A stretch of 64,000 nucleotides of DNA, taken from positions 1 through 64,000 of the forward strand of contig CAYOHP010000014.1 of the NCBI GenBank assembly GCA_964403795.1, in the 5' to 3' direction. The first letter of the stretch is position 1. Each line of letters opens with the position of its first letter. A program made the position numbers and the translations under genes. Under the pieces are notes generated by a model, which worked only from the letters and a program-made list of their open reading frames with translations, was not told the origin of the DNA and searched no databases. Shown piece by piece: positions 27,257-36,217 of the stretch. This DNA comes from CAYOHP01 sp964403795 [NCBI: uncultured bacterium] (GTDB lineage Bacteria; Muiribacteriota; UBA6191; CAZXTJ01).

Positions 27257-28117
27257 ATGGAGTCCGCGGGACCGAAGGGCAAGGATGCCGGGCTCGGCTA
27301 CCGGGCCCTGCTGGTCGACATCGACGGGACCCTCCTCGGCGATGGTGACGAGCTGACCGACCGGACCCGCACCACCCTGGCGCGGGTGAGGGAGCGGGGC
27401 CTGCTCGTGTTCCTGGCCACCGGCCGGAGCATCCACGGCGCCCTGAAGATCCACCAGGAACTGCAGCTCGACACGCCGCTCATCTGCTACAACGGTCTGG
27501 TCATCTTCGAGCCCCGGACCGGCGAGTGGCTGCGCCACCACCGGATCCCCGACGAGTTGGTCCCGGAGCTGATCGAGGTGGCCCGGCGCTACGCCAGCTT
27601 CTTCTTCCTCTTCCACCAGGACAAGAAGTTCTCGCTCCCGTTCGGGTCGTCGGTCCACCGCAAGATGGCCGAGACCCTGAAGAACGTGGAGACCGTGGAG
27701 CTCGAGGACCTGCCGCAGAAGGAGGTCACTAAGCTGAATCTCTACTGTGATCCCCAGGGGAGCGAGGCGGTCCGGGGCTTCCTGTCCCGGGCTTCCGAGA
27801 CGGTACAGGTCGATGTCTTCCCGCTCTCCGCGATCGCGGCCTTCAAGAGCCTCGACCTCATGTACCTGGACGTCCAGCCGGTCCATGACGGCAAGGCCCA
27901 GGCCCTGGGCTTCCTCCGGGAGCGCTACGGGATTCCGCCTTCGGCCGTCATCGCCTTCGGCGACCAGGTCAACGACAAGCCCATGCTGCTCTCGGCCGGG
28001 CTGGGAGTGGCGGTCGCCAATGCCCCGCCGTCGCTCAAACGCATCGCCACCCTGGTGATCGACTCGAACCGCAAGGACGGCGTGGCCAAGTTCCTGGACG
28101 TGCTGTATCCCTGTTAG
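27257..28117 (+). CDS. HAD-superfamily phosphatase, Cof type
   Basis: A 286-residue hydrolase with the HAD motifs in order: LLVDIDGTLLGDGD (nucleophile Asp), LATGRS, a Lys in PVHDGKAQALGFL, and AFGDQVNDKPML (GDxxND). The cap domain between about residues 85 and 195 is the type IIB cap of Cof/YidA sugar-phosphate phosphatases. The exact substrate cannot be told. ATG 27257 is preferred over GTG 27251 because GGGAGG ends 6 bases upstream of it. A TAGGGT element at 27186-27191 may be its promoter. Confidence 0.9.
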   Translation: MESAGPKGKDAGLGYRALLVDIDGTLLGDGDELTDRTRTTLARVRERGLLVFLATGRSIHGALKIHQELQLDTPLICYNGLVIFEPRTGEWLRHHRIPDELVPELIEVARRYASFFFLFHQDKKFSLPFGSSVHRKMAETLKNVETVELEDLPQKEVTKLNLYCDPQGSEAVRGFLSRASETVQVDVFPLSAIAAFKSLDLMYLDVQPVHDGKAQALGFLRERYGIPPSAVIAFGDQVNDKPMLLSAGLGVAVANAPPSLKRIATLVIDSNRKDGVAKFLDVLYPC

Positions 28118-28451
28118 TTTGGCGGAGGGGGGGCGTGGCCCTCTGTCATGAACGCCTCGGGGGGAGGGTCCGGCGCACACCGGCGAGCGGGTCCCCACCT
28201 GCGAGGACGCCAGCCCTCCCCCTGCGACCCTCTCCCCCAGGGATGCGTGGGTCGACCTCGGCGCCTGCCGGCGGCTGGATCCGGATGGTCCATGGCAGCC
28301 AGGAGCCAGCGGGTGGAGCCGGATCGCCCCGGGTTCATCCCGGGGGAGCAGCGAGGCGGAGCCCGCCCGCGAGCGATCCCCTTGGGGCGAGCTGCAGATC
28401 GAGAGGCCTGGCCGGCGCGCGGCGCCGTCACGCTGGCGTTGACGAGGGAGC
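28118..28451. other. Intergenic region with a dispersed hairpin repeat
   Basis: A 334-base gap between convergent genes. It contains no convincing reading frame. The right part (28327-28395) is a copy of the dispersed repeat that is also at 45611-45680. The left part is GC-rich spacer with short direct repeats (CCGGCG around 28170-28183). Confidence 0.5.
28327..28395 (-). repeat. Dispersed hairpin repeat, copy B
   Basis: On the minus strand it begins GCAGCTCGCCCC and ends in the hairpin CCCCGGG-ATGAA-CCCGGGG. It aligns along its length with copy A (45611-45680); see the finding on this family. Confidence 0.6.
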
Positions 28452-29750
28452 CTATCCCCGGAGTTTGTCGATGAGGCGGCCGATGAAGGAGCTGCGGGCC
28501 GTCTTGGGGGCCTCTTCGCTCAGCTTGTCCATGCGGGGCCATTCGTCGCGGCGGGAGAGCATCTGGAGGAGGCCGCTGACCATGGTGGAGGTCGGGCTGT
28601 TGTCCCCCACCGGCACCTTCTGGAGCACGGCCTTGGCCTTGGCGTAGTCGAACTGGACCATCAGGTCGACCGCGTAGTCGATCAGGAACTCGCGGTTCTC
28701 GGGGTCGCCGAAGATGGCCTTCTCGTACTGCTTGTAGGCGAGGTCGTGGCGGCCGAGCTTGGAGAGCGCCTTGGCCCGGAAGAAGCAGACCATCGGTCCG
28801 CCCTCGTCCTTGGCCTGCATGCGCTGGCCCATGTTGTCGACGAACTCCCACTTCTCCTCGAACACGCCGCGGCGCATGGCCATCATCCGGCGCTCGGCCG
28901 CGTCGGTGACCAGCTTCGCCTCGATGCCGCCCTCGCCGGCCCCGGCCCGCAGCTTGCCGAGTTCGATCAGCAGCTTGGTGGCGTTCTCGATCCGCTCCTC
29001 GGGGAGCCGCTGGGTGAGCATCTCGCAGATGCCGTCGAGCTCCGAGGGGACGTCCCGCTTCACGATGCTGGGTGGATCCAGGTCCTCGGCTTGCTCGACC
29101 CGGATCTCGTCCAGGCTCGACCCCTGCAGGGCCCGCTGGCCGGTCAGCAGTTCGAAGAGGATCAGACCCAGGCTGTACATGTCGGCCCGGGCATCGACCG
29201 GCATCCCCATGTTCTGTTCCGGGGCGCAGTAGATGACGGTGCCCATCACGGTGCCGGGCTCGGTCTCCACCAGCCCGTCGGCCCGCTTGGCGATGCCGAA
29301 GTCGAAGACCTTGGCCCAGCCCATGTAGGTCAGGATCACGTTGCCGGGCTGGAGGTCCCGGTGGATGATCCCGCCCCGGTGCATCGAATGGAGCGCCTCG
29401 GTGATGTCGGAGAGGATCTCGAAGCACTGACCCGGGGGCAATGCCCCCTTGGCGCGGACCAGCTTGTCGAGCGGAGTGCCGCGGAGGTACTCGAGCACCA
29501 CGTAGGGCGGGGTCTCGGAGAGGCCGTCCTCCACCAGGTTGATCACGTTCTTGTGGTCGAGGTCCCGGTAGATGTTGACCTCGCGGCGAAGGCGGGAGAG
29601 GAACATCCGGCTCTGCTGGATGTTCTGGTGGAGGAACTTCACCGCCACGAAGCGCATGCCCTTCAGGTCGAAGGCGAGGAAGACCTTGCTCATGCCGCCT
29701 TCGCCGAGCTCGCCGACGATGAAGTACGACTTGAAGAACTGACCCTTCAT
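28452..29750 (-). CDS. Ser/Thr protein kinase with TPR-like tail; catalytic-loop Lys replaced
   Basis: A 432-residue soluble protein. The kinase domain has GELGEGGMSKVFLA, the beta-3 lysine in VAVKF, and VFDFGIAKR, but the catalytic loop reads HRDLQPGN, Gln for the usual Lys. The C-terminal 130 residues are helical and repeat-like (FRAKALSKLGRHDLAYKQYEKA, abbreviated here as FRAKALSKLGRHDLAYK, and DYAKAKAVLQKVP), consistent with TPRs. The ATG overlaps the upstream methyltransferase stop as ATGA, while a TACGCT element inside that gene (29769 to 29764) could give an extra, nearly leaderless transcript. A docking tail suggests a kinase recruited to partner proteins. Confidence 0.87.
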   Translation of the reverse strand: MKGQFFKSYFIVGELGEGGMSKVFLAFDLKGMRFVAVKFLHQNIQQSRMFLSRLRREVNIYRDLDHKNVINLVEDGLSETPPYVVLEYLRGTPLDKLVRAKGALPPGQCFEILSDITEALHSMHRGGIIHRDLQPGNVILTYMGWAKVFDFGIAKRADGLVETEPGTVMGTVIYCAPEQNMGMPVDARADMYSLGLILFELLTGQRALQGSSLDEIRVEQAEDLDPPSIVKRDVPSELDGICEMLTQRLPEERIENATKLLIELGKLRAGAGEGGIEAKLVTDAAERRMMAMRRGVFEEKWEFVDNMGQRMQAKDEGGPMVCFFRAKALSKLGRHDLAYKQYEKAIFGDPENREFLIDYAVDLMVQFDYAKAKAVLQKVPVGDNSPTSTMVSGLLQMLSRRDEWPRMDKLSEEAPKTARSSFIGRLIDKLRG

Positions 29751-30604
29751 GGCACCTGACCGGAGCGTACCACCGGGGGCGGATCGGCCGAGAGGTTTGC
29801 ACCGAAGGCGCCGGGGTCCCGGTGCCGGAACCGCTCGTAGGCCAGGAGGGTGGCGCACTGGGCGGCATTCAGGGATTCCACGCCAGGCCTCATGGGGATC
29901 CTCACCGGTAGGTCGGCCGCGGCTTCCCACCCCGGGGGCAGCCCCCCGCCTTCCTGACCTACCAGCAGCGCTACCGGTGCATCCCAGCCGGCCCGGGTGA
30001 AGTCCACCGGAGCCGAGGCGGTGGCCGCCACCACCCGGTAGCCGCGGGCCCGCAGCCGTCCCAGCACCTCCGGGTCGAGGTCGAGCCGCCAGGCGGGCAC
30101 CGTGAACCCGGCCCCGGCGGCGGCCCGGATCGCCTTCCCCCCGTAGGGATCGGCCCCCCCCGAGCCCTGGAGCACGGCCCGGAACCCGGCGGCCGCAGCG
30201 GTGCGCCACATGGTCCCGAGGTTCCCGGGGTCCTGGAGATCGGCCAGCACCAGGAGGTCGCCCGGGAAGAGCCCCTCGGGACCCTCGCCGGGAGGCTCCC
30301 AGACCGGGCAGACCGCGATCGCCCCCTGGGGGGAACGGCTCTCCGAGAGGGCGTCGAGCACGGGCTCGGAGGCCAGCACCACCGGGATGCCGAGCGCCCC
30401 GGCCCGCTCCCGCAGGCTGGCGACCCGGTCCCGGGCCGTCTCGCAGATCCAGACCTCGACCACCGGGTAGCCGCTCGCCAGGGCCGCCTCGACCACCCGA
30501 GGGCCCTCGGCCAGGTAGAGGCCGGCGGCCGCCCGCCCCTTGGGATCGAGCAGGGTCCGCCGTTCTGCCACCCGAGGGTTCTTCCGGCTGGTGAGGATCT
30601 CCAT
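29747..30604 (-). CDS. TrmH/SpoU-family RNA 2'-O-methyltransferase
   Basis: A 285-residue SPOUT methyltransferase. The N-terminal substrate-binding part has SRKNPRVAERR and LYLAEGPRVVEAAL. The knot domain carries the three SpoU motifs: LADLQDPGNLGTMWRTA, VALLVGQEGGGLP, and PMRPGVESLNAAQCATLLAYE. It should methylate ribose in rRNA or tRNA (23S rRNA as in RlmB or TsnR relatives is most likely). ATG 30604 lies 6 bases behind the neighbouring stop, and its own stop overlaps the kinase start as ATGA. Confidence 0.9.
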   Translation of the reverse strand: MEILTSRKNPRVAERRTLLDPKGRAAAGLYLAEGPRVVEAALASGYPVVEVWICETARDRVASLRERAGALGIPVVLASEPVLDALSESRSPQGAIAVCPVWEPPGEGPEGLFPGDLLVLADLQDPGNLGTMWRTAAAAGFRAVLQGSGGADPYGGKAIRAAAGAGFTVPAWRLDLDPEVLGRLRARGYRVVAATASAPVDFTRAGWDAPVALLVGQEGGGLPPGWEAAADLPVRIPMRPGVESLNAAQCATLLAYERFRHRDPGAFGANLSADPPPVVRSGQVP

Positions 30605-30609
30605 GGACG

Positions 30610-31092
30610 CTAGAACCGCACCGTGTACCGGGCCCGGGGGTTCCACGAGACCCGCTCGCCCTCGGGCACGGGATCGAGCCCGAGCTCGAACCCCTGGGTC
30701 TGGCGGCGGCGGTTCCTGGCCCGGACCGCGTCCCCGCTCTTCGCCAGGTCGTAGAGCCAGGAACCGAAGAACAGCACCCGGCCCACCGCGTCGAGGTTCC
30801 CGGACCGGAGGCCGACCTCGTCGCGGTCGGTGATCCGGCGCCCCACCGAGCTGCCCGGGTGGTTCAGGTTCATCAGCGCCAGACCGAAGATCTCGCTCAT
30901 CAGCAGGATCCCCCCGGTGCGGCGGTCCCCGGCGTAGTAGTGACCCAGGCCGTGGACCACCAGCCCGGGTCCCGCCGAGAGCAGGAAGGCCGTGGTCGGG
31001 CTCCGGTCCTCGGCCCGCGCCGGACCCGCCAAGGTCAGGGCCCAGAGCAGGGGGAAGGCCGCCAAGGCGCGCCGGAGGACGCTCATGGGCAT
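30610..31092 (-). CDS. Secreted or membrane hypothetical protein
   Basis: A 160-residue protein with a signal peptide (LAAFPLLWALTLAGPARA) and two hydrophobic segments around GLVVHGLGHYYAGDRRTGG and GILLMSEIFGLALMNL. The GHYYAGD region recalls small membrane proteins of the TM2/DUF5683 kind, but I cannot assign it. It ends with aromatic-rich RYTVRF. ATG 31092 has GGAGG at 8-base spacing and is chosen over ATG 31086. Confidence 0.6.
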   Translation of the reverse strand: MPMSVLRRALAAFPLLWALTLAGPARAEDRSPTTAFLLSAGPGLVVHGLGHYYAGDRRTGGILLMSEIFGLALMNLNHPGSSVGRRITDRDEVGLRSGNLDAVGRVLFFGSWLYDLAKSGDAVRARNRRRQTQGFELGLDPVPEGERVSWNPRARYTVRF

Positions 31093-31150
31093 GGCATCGA
31101 CCTCCGGACCCGACCGGCGAAGGGCCCGGAGCGGGCCGCCCCCCCGGTAA

Positions 31151-31672
31151 CTACTCCCTGAGGAAGTGGTCCGCGAAGGTTGCCAGGGCGAAGAAGTTCC
31201 AGAACAGGATCGAGGCCAGGCCCGCCAGGAGGTAGGGCTGGTCCGAGGCGGGCTGGAAGAGACCGACCAGACGGAGCCCCAGGAGGACCAGCAGGCCGAC
31301 GGAGACCACGGCAGCAGGGATCGCGCCGATGCAGGCGATCCGTCCGAGGTCGAACCGGGAGTCCCGGATCCATCGCCGGAGATCCGAGAAGGGTCCCAGG
31401 TTGAGGACCCCGACCAGCAGTACGATCGGAAGGTTCAGGATCCGGGCACCGACCGGGAGGAGCACATCCCCGCCGAGGCTGGCCAGGCGGGAGACCAGGC
31501 CGACCATTCGGGCCACGGTCCGGGCCAGCGGTCCCGGAGGCGGTCCCGGATCGACGTCGTCGGGCAGGCCCTCCTGGTCGGGGGCGAGGCCGGCGAGGGC
31601 CCGCTCCATGCGCCGGGCTCGACGGTTCCGGAGGGTCTCGAGGCGGGCCTTCCGGTCCTTCCTGGTCCCCAA
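31151..31672 (-). CDS. Membrane protein, unknown
   Basis: A 173-residue protein with a basic N-terminus (KDRKARLETLRNRRARR), a Pro-rich stretch, and three hydrophobic helices in the second half (about 80-100, 115-135 and 145-170). The start is TTG 31672, supported by the strong AGGAGGGG immediately upstream. I recognise no family. Its place in a minus-strand run between the McrB-like ATPase and the methyltransferase suggests co-transcription only. Confidence 0.6.
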   Translation of the reverse strand: MGTRKDRKARLETLRNRRARRMERALAGLAPDQEGLPDDVDPGPPPGPLARTVARMVGLVSRLASLGGDVLLPVGARILNLPIVLLVGVLNLGPFSDLRRWIRDSRFDLGRIACIGAIPAAVVSVGLLVLLGLRLVGLFQPASDQPYLLAGLASILFWNFFALATFADHFLRE

Positions 31673-31700
31673 GTACCCCTCCTCCCGAGCCCGGTCCCGG

Positions 31701-32834
31701 CTACTCGTGGTCGGCGGCGCCCCGCAGGGCTCCGGCCCTGCGCGGCGCGAGCTGGCCGGGGTAGTAGGCGGTGAAGTCGTCCCGGATCAGCCGGTGCTTC
31801 ATCTCCTCGACCTTCTTGGCCGAGAGGCGGTAGCCCCGGTCGATCAGGTGGTCCTGGAGCAGGGTGAGCAGCAGCTTCATCGAGTCGCCCCGCCCGTAGA
31901 GCTTGGGCAGGATCTTCTGCTTCACCTGCATGTCGAAGGCCATCTTCTCCTCGAGCAGCCCCTGGGAGTTGAGCAGGTAGAGCTCGATCTCGTCCCGGAC
32001 CCGGAACCCGAAGTGGAAGTGGTGGGGCTCGAGCAGCTTCCAGATGTCGACGATCTCGCCCCGCCAGCGACGGGCCACATCGGTGACGCCGGGATGGTCG
32101 AGGCTGCGGCGGAACCGTTCCAGCTGCCCGAAGGTGTAGGGCAGGGGATCGGGAGGAGCCGACTTCACCGAGTCCTGGAACAGGTCGTTGACATCGATCC
32201 CGAACTCGATCGAGTTGGCCCGGTCCAGCACCTTGTCCGAGAACGCGTAGGTGGTCTCGTCCATGTTCACGGTCCCCACGAAGAAGAGGTTGGGCGGCCA
32301 GTTCAGGGTCTCGCCTCCGTCGAGGTGGATGCGGCGCTCCTCGGGGGTGCTCCCCTCCATGGCCGAGAGGAACCTCGCGAAGTAGTGCTCGACCCGGGCC
32401 AGGTTCATCTCGTCGAGGCACACGAAGAAGAGCTCGTCCCGCTTCTGGCGCCAGCAGGCGTGGGCGGCCCGGATCACCCGGGTGAAGCGGGTGTCGACGT
32501 GCTTGCCCGAGGCGGCATCGAAGGTCCCCAGCAGGTCCTCGTCGGAGTCCCAGTGGGAGGAGACCGGCACGATGTCGTAGTGGGCCGCGAAGGCCTTGGC
32601 CAGCAGCCGGGTGATCTGGGTCTTGCCGGTACCGGAGATGCCGGCCAGGATCACGAACGGCTTGGTCTTCAGGCAGATGTAGTAGTTCTTGATCATCTCC
32701 TCGGGGAAGGTGAAGCCGGCGGCCCGGATGAACCCGATGGCGGTGTCGACCCGCTTCTGCTCCTCGACCAGGTCCCCGGGGTCGATGCCGCGCACCGTGA
32801 CCGCCGCACCGGATCCTCCCGTGGCCCGGGTCAT
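31701..32834 (-). CDS. McrB-like AAA+ ATPase (no McrC partner)
   Basis: A 377-residue AAA+ protein of the McrB/MoxR-like clade: Walker A AGISGTGKTQITRLLAK, then SSHWDSDEDLLGTF, Walker B FFVCLDEMNLARVEHYF, and sensor 1 FVGTVNMDETTYAFSDKVLD with the downstream RAN arginine. McrB normally hydrolyses GTP and drives the McrC nuclease; no McrC-like gene is adjacent. ATG 32834 overlaps the stop of an 88-residue protein as ATGA, so the two are probably partners. A role in restriction is not supported without a nuclease. Confidence 0.82.
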   Translation of the reverse strand: MTRATGGSGAAVTVRGIDPGDLVEEQKRVDTAIGFIRAAGFTFPEEMIKNYYICLKTKPFVILAGISGTGKTQITRLLAKAFAAHYDIVPVSSHWDSDEDLLGTFDAASGKHVDTRFTRVIRAAHACWRQKRDELFFVCLDEMNLARVEHYFARFLSAMEGSTPEERRIHLDGGETLNWPPNLFFVGTVNMDETTYAFSDKVLDRANSIEFGIDVNDLFQDSVKSAPPDPLPYTFGQLERFRRSLDHPGVTDVARRWRGEIVDIWKLLEPHHFHFGFRVRDEIELYLLNSQGLLEEKMAFDMQVKQKILPKLYGRGDSMKLLLTLLQDHLIDRGYRLSAKKVEEMKHRLIRDDFTAYYPGQLAPRRAGALRGAADHE

Positions 32835-33097
32835 CGGAACACCAGCCGGTGGAAGCGTCCCGTGACCCGGTCGCGGGTGTCGGCCGGAACCAGTCGATCC
32901 AGCAGCTCCTCGAAGCCCTGGTGGTACCAGATGCGGAGCTCCTCGACCGAGACCCGCTGGGGATCCAGGCCGTGGTCGGCGAGGCTCCGGGAGAAGAGCT
33001 CCTCGACCCGTTCCCGGCCCCCGGCCTCGGCCGGGACCGAGAAGCGCCCCCCCTCCTCGAAGAGGATGTCGGCGATCCGATGGGCCAGGAGGTTCAT
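32831..33097 (-). CDS. Small hypothetical protein paired with the McrB-like ATPase
   Basis: An 88-residue soluble, helical protein (LLAHRIADILFEEGGRF, VERVEELFSRSLADHGL-like pattern) with no recognised family. It lies 30 bases after the RND gene stop and overlaps the ATPase start by 4 bases. Given the coupling it may be an adaptor or substrate selector of that ATPase; this is inference from position alone. Confidence 0.6.
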   Translation of the reverse strand: MNLLAHRIADILFEEGGRFSVPAEAGGRERVEELFSRSLADHGLDPQRVSVEELRIWYHQGFEELLDRLVPADTRDRVTGRFHRLVFR

Positions 33098-33127
33098 GGC
33101 GATCCCGTCCGGAGGTGCCCTCCCAGC

Positions 33128-36100
33128 CTACCCGTTCGGGGGGGCCTCGGTCTCGCCGGGGTCCAGCACCGAGTAGACCGCCGGCACCAGGAAGAGCGTC
33201 ACCAGGGTCGAACTCACCAGCCCCCCGATCACCGCCCGGGCCAGGGGGGCCTGGGCCTCGCCGCCTTCCCCGATCCCCAGGGCCAGGGGCAGGAGGCCGA
33301 GCACGGTGGTGAGCGCCGTCATCATGATGGGGCGCAGGCGTCGTCGACCCGCCTCGGCCACTGCCTCCCGCATGGGCAGCTTGTCCTGGCGGCGGAGGAT
33401 GTTGATCTGGTCGACCAGCAGGATGGCGTTGTTGACCACGATCCCGCCCAGCATGATGCAGCCGATGAAGGACTGGACGTTGAACGTGGTGCCGGTCCCC
33501 CACAGGAGCACCAGCACCCCGATGGCGGCGAACGGCACCGAGAACATGACCACGAAGGGATGGACCAGCGACTCGTACTGGCAGGCCATCACCATGTAGA
33601 CGAAGGCCAGCGAGAGCACGAACATCAGGACCAGCTCCCGGAAGGACTTCTGCTGCTCCTCGTAGTCGCCGGTGGGTGCCACGTGGAACCCCTCCGGGAT
33701 GGCGATCGAATCGAGGGCCGCGGCCACGTCCCGGATCACCGAGCCCTGGTCGCGGTCGGTGAAGTTGCCCGACAACGTGACCACCCGCTCCCGATCGATC
33801 CGCTCGATCCTTGCCGGGCCGGACCTGGGCTTCGAGACCACCACGTTCCGGAGCACCACCGGCTCGCCCCGCTCGGAGATCACGGTGAGGTCGAGGACCT
33901 CCTGGAGACCCATCCGGTCGGCTCCCGCCACCCGGACCATGATGGGGGACTCCTCCCCGCCTTCCCGGTAGACCCCGGCCCGCGACCCGGCGATGGCGGT
34001 CTCGAGCAGGCCGGCGACCCGGGAGACCGAGAGGCCCAGGCTGGCCGCCTTCTGCCGGTCGACCTCGATCGACTCCTCGGGGTTGCCGGTCTCGCGGCTC
34101 AAGCGCACGTCGGTCACGCCCGGCACGCCCCGCATCACCTCGGCCACCCGGCTCGCCAGGAGGTCGGCGGTCGCCAGGTCATGGCCGCGGACCTCGACCT
34201 GGAGCTTGTCGGTGCCGTCGCCGGTGACGAAGCGCATGACGAAGAGACCGCCGCCGGCCCGGGTGCGGATGGTCATGCCCGGGATCCCGGCGAGCGCCTT
34301 GCGGAGCGCGGTGGCGATCTGTTCGCTGGAGCGCTTCCGCTCCGCCGCCGGCACCAGCGCCACCCGCATCTCGGCGGTGTGTCCGCCGCTGGAACCGAAT
34401 CCGCCGGCCCCCAGGACCGCCACCCAGCTGCGGGCCTCGGGGACCTCCCGGACCACGATCTCCTCGACCGCCGCGAAGCGCTCGTCCACCACCTCGACCC
34501 GGGTGCCGACCTCGAGCTCGGCGCTGACCCGGACCTCGCCCTCATCGCTCGGGGGCATGAGTTCCACGCCGATCCGGGGGGCCAGGGTGAGGCTCCAGGT
34601 GAGCGCCGCCACCGAGGCGAGCACCACCCCGGCCCGCCAACCCATCGCCCAGTGGAGCGCCCGGCCGTAGATCTCCTCCAGGAGCACCAGGGGTCGTCCG
34701 GCCATCCGGAGCACCCGGGCCACCAGGCTGTCGCCCTCCCCCGGGCGCTCCTCCCCGATCAGGCGCGCCGAGAGCATGGGCACCAGGGTCAGCGAGACCA
34801 CCAGGGAGCAGAACAAGGCCACGCTCACCACGTAGGCGAGCTGCTGGAGCATCAGGCCCGACATGCCGCGCACGAAGACCAGCGGGAGGAAGACCACCAC
34901 CGTGGTCAGGGTGCTGGCGATCACCGCCGGCGTGACCTCCTCGCCTCCGGCGACTGCCGCGGTGCGGACCTCGGTGCCCTCCTCGCCGTAGCGGAAGATG
35001 TTCTCGAGCACCACGATCGAGTTGTCGACGAGCATCCCGACCCCGAGCGCCAGGCCGCCCAGGGTCATCAGGTTCAGGGTGAAGCCGGCGAAATACATCA
35101 CCGTGAAGGTGGCGATCACCGAGATCGGGATCGCCAGTGCGATCACCAGGGTGCTGGTCAGGCTGCGGAGGAAGACCAAGAGGACCATGACCGCCAGCAG
35201 GCCGCCCTGGACCACCGAGTTGCCGACGTTGGTGATCGAGCGCTCGATGTAGGCCGAGGTGTCGACGATGGGGACGATCTCGACCTGGTCGGACTCGGCG
35301 TTGATCCGTGCCATCTCGGCCTTGACGCCCTTGGCGACCTCGACGGTGTTGGTCCCGGCCTGCTTGTTGACCGCCAGCCGGACGCCCAGCCGGCCGTTCA
35401 CCCGGACCTTCCCGGAGAGCTTGCGCCAGCCGTCCTCGACGGTGGCGACCGAGCCGAGGCGGACCGGGGCGCCGTCCCGGACCATGATCACGGTGTCGCG
35501 GATGGCGTCGAGGTCATGGAACTCGCCCGGGGTCCGGACCAGGACCTCGCGGGTCCCGAGCTCGACCGAACCGGCGGGGACGTTGGCGTTCTCGGCACGC
35601 AGGCGAGCGATCAACTGGTCGAGCGACAGGCCCAGGGCCTTCAGCCGGTCCGGGTCGACCTCGACCCTCACCTCCCGCTCCAGCCCGCCCCGGATGTCGA
35701 CCGCCGCCACCCCGGGCACCCGTTCCAGCCGGTACTTGATCTCCCGGTCCACCAGGCGCCGGAGGCGCAGCGGGTCGAGGTCGCTCGCCACCCCCAGGAT
35801 CATGATCGGGAAACTGGCCAGGTCGAACTTGCGGAGCGCCGGGCGGCTGACGTCGGGGGGGAGCTGGGCGATGGTCCGGTCGAGCCGGTCCCGGAGGTCG
35901 TTGGCGGCGGCGTCGAGATTGGTACCCCAGGTGAAGGTCACCCGCACCCGGCTCTCGCCTTCCGAGGAGGTGGAGGTCACCTGCTCCACCCCGGGGACCG
36001 CGCTCACCGCCTCCTCGATCCGGCGAGTGACGAGGTCCTCGATCTCCTCCGGGCCGGCGTTCTCGTAGTCGGTGGAGACCGAGAGGGTGGGCGAGGTCAC

Positions 36101-36217
36101 GTCCGGCATGAGGTCGATGGGCAGCCGCGAGAAGGCCACGCCCCCCAGGACCAGCAGCATCAGGGTGACCATCGAGACGAAGACCGGGCGCTCGACCGAG
36201 AAGCGGGCCGGGCTCAT
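33128..36217 (-). CDS. RND-family efflux transporter (AcrB/MdtB type)
   Basis: A 1029-residue inner-membrane pump with the 12-helix, two-porter-loop layout. The start is [17 protein letters not shown], with LPIDLMPDV after helix 1. Helix 4 reads [15 protein letters not shown] with a single Asp where AcrB has Asp-Asp. The second half repeats [16 protein letters not shown]. The length is standard. The ATG overlaps the stop of the membrane-fusion gene as ATGA. Together with that gene and the divergent TolC-like gene it forms a complete tripartite exporter for drugs, metals or metabolites; the substrate cannot be told. Confidence 0.95.
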   Translation of the reverse strand: MSPARFSVERPVFVSMVTLMLLVLGGVAFSRLPIDLMPDVTSPTLSVSTDYENAGPEEIEDLVTRRIEEAVSAVPGVEQVTSTSSEGESRVRVTFTWGTNLDAAANDLRDRLDRTIAQLPPDVSRPALRKFDLASFPIMILGVASDLDPLRLRRLVDREIKYRLERVPGVAAVDIRGGLEREVRVEVDPDRLKALGLSLDQLIARLRAENANVPAGSVELGTREVLVRTPGEFHDLDAIRDTVIMVRDGAPVRLGSVATVEDGWRKLSGKVRVNGRLGVRLAVNKQAGTNTVEVAKGVKAEMARINAESDQVEIVPIVDTSAYIERSITNVGNSVVQGGLLAVMVLLVFLRSLTSTLVIALAIPISVIATFTVMYFAGFTLNLMTLGGLALGVGMLVDNSIVVLENIFRYGEEGTEVRTAAVAGGEEVTPAVIASTLTTVVVFLPLVFVRGMSGLMLQQLAYVVSVALFCSLVVSLTLVPMLSARLIGEERPGEGDSLVARVLRMAGRPLVLLEEIYGRALHWAMGWRAGVVLASVAALTWSLTLAPRIGVELMPPSDEGEVRVSAELEVGTRVEVVDERFAAVEEIVVREVPEARSWVAVLGAGGFGSSGGHTAEMRVALVPAAERKRSSEQIATALRKALAGIPGMTIRTRAGGGLFVMRFVTGDGTDKLQVEVRGHDLATADLLASRVAEVMRGVPGVTDVRLSRETGNPEESIEVDRQKAASLGLSVSRVAGLLETAIAGSRAGVYREGGEESPIMVRVAGADRMGLQEVLDLTVISERGEPVVLRNVVVSKPRSGPARIERIDRERVVTLSGNFTDRDQGSVIRDVAAALDSIAIPEGFHVAPTGDYEEQQKSFRELVLMFVLSLAFVYMVMACQYESLVHPFVVMFSVPFAAIGVLVLLWGTGTTFNVQSFIGCIMLGGIVVNNAILLVDQINILRRQDKLPMREAVAEAGRRRLRPIMMTALTTVLGLLPLALGIGEGGEAQAPLARAVIGGLVSSTLVTLFLVPAVYSVLDPGETEAPPNG

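Noticed and set aside
31701-32834. A restriction (McrBC) defence system
   Set aside because: No McrC-like nuclease or other defence gene is adjacent; the AAA+ domain alone does not support restriction.
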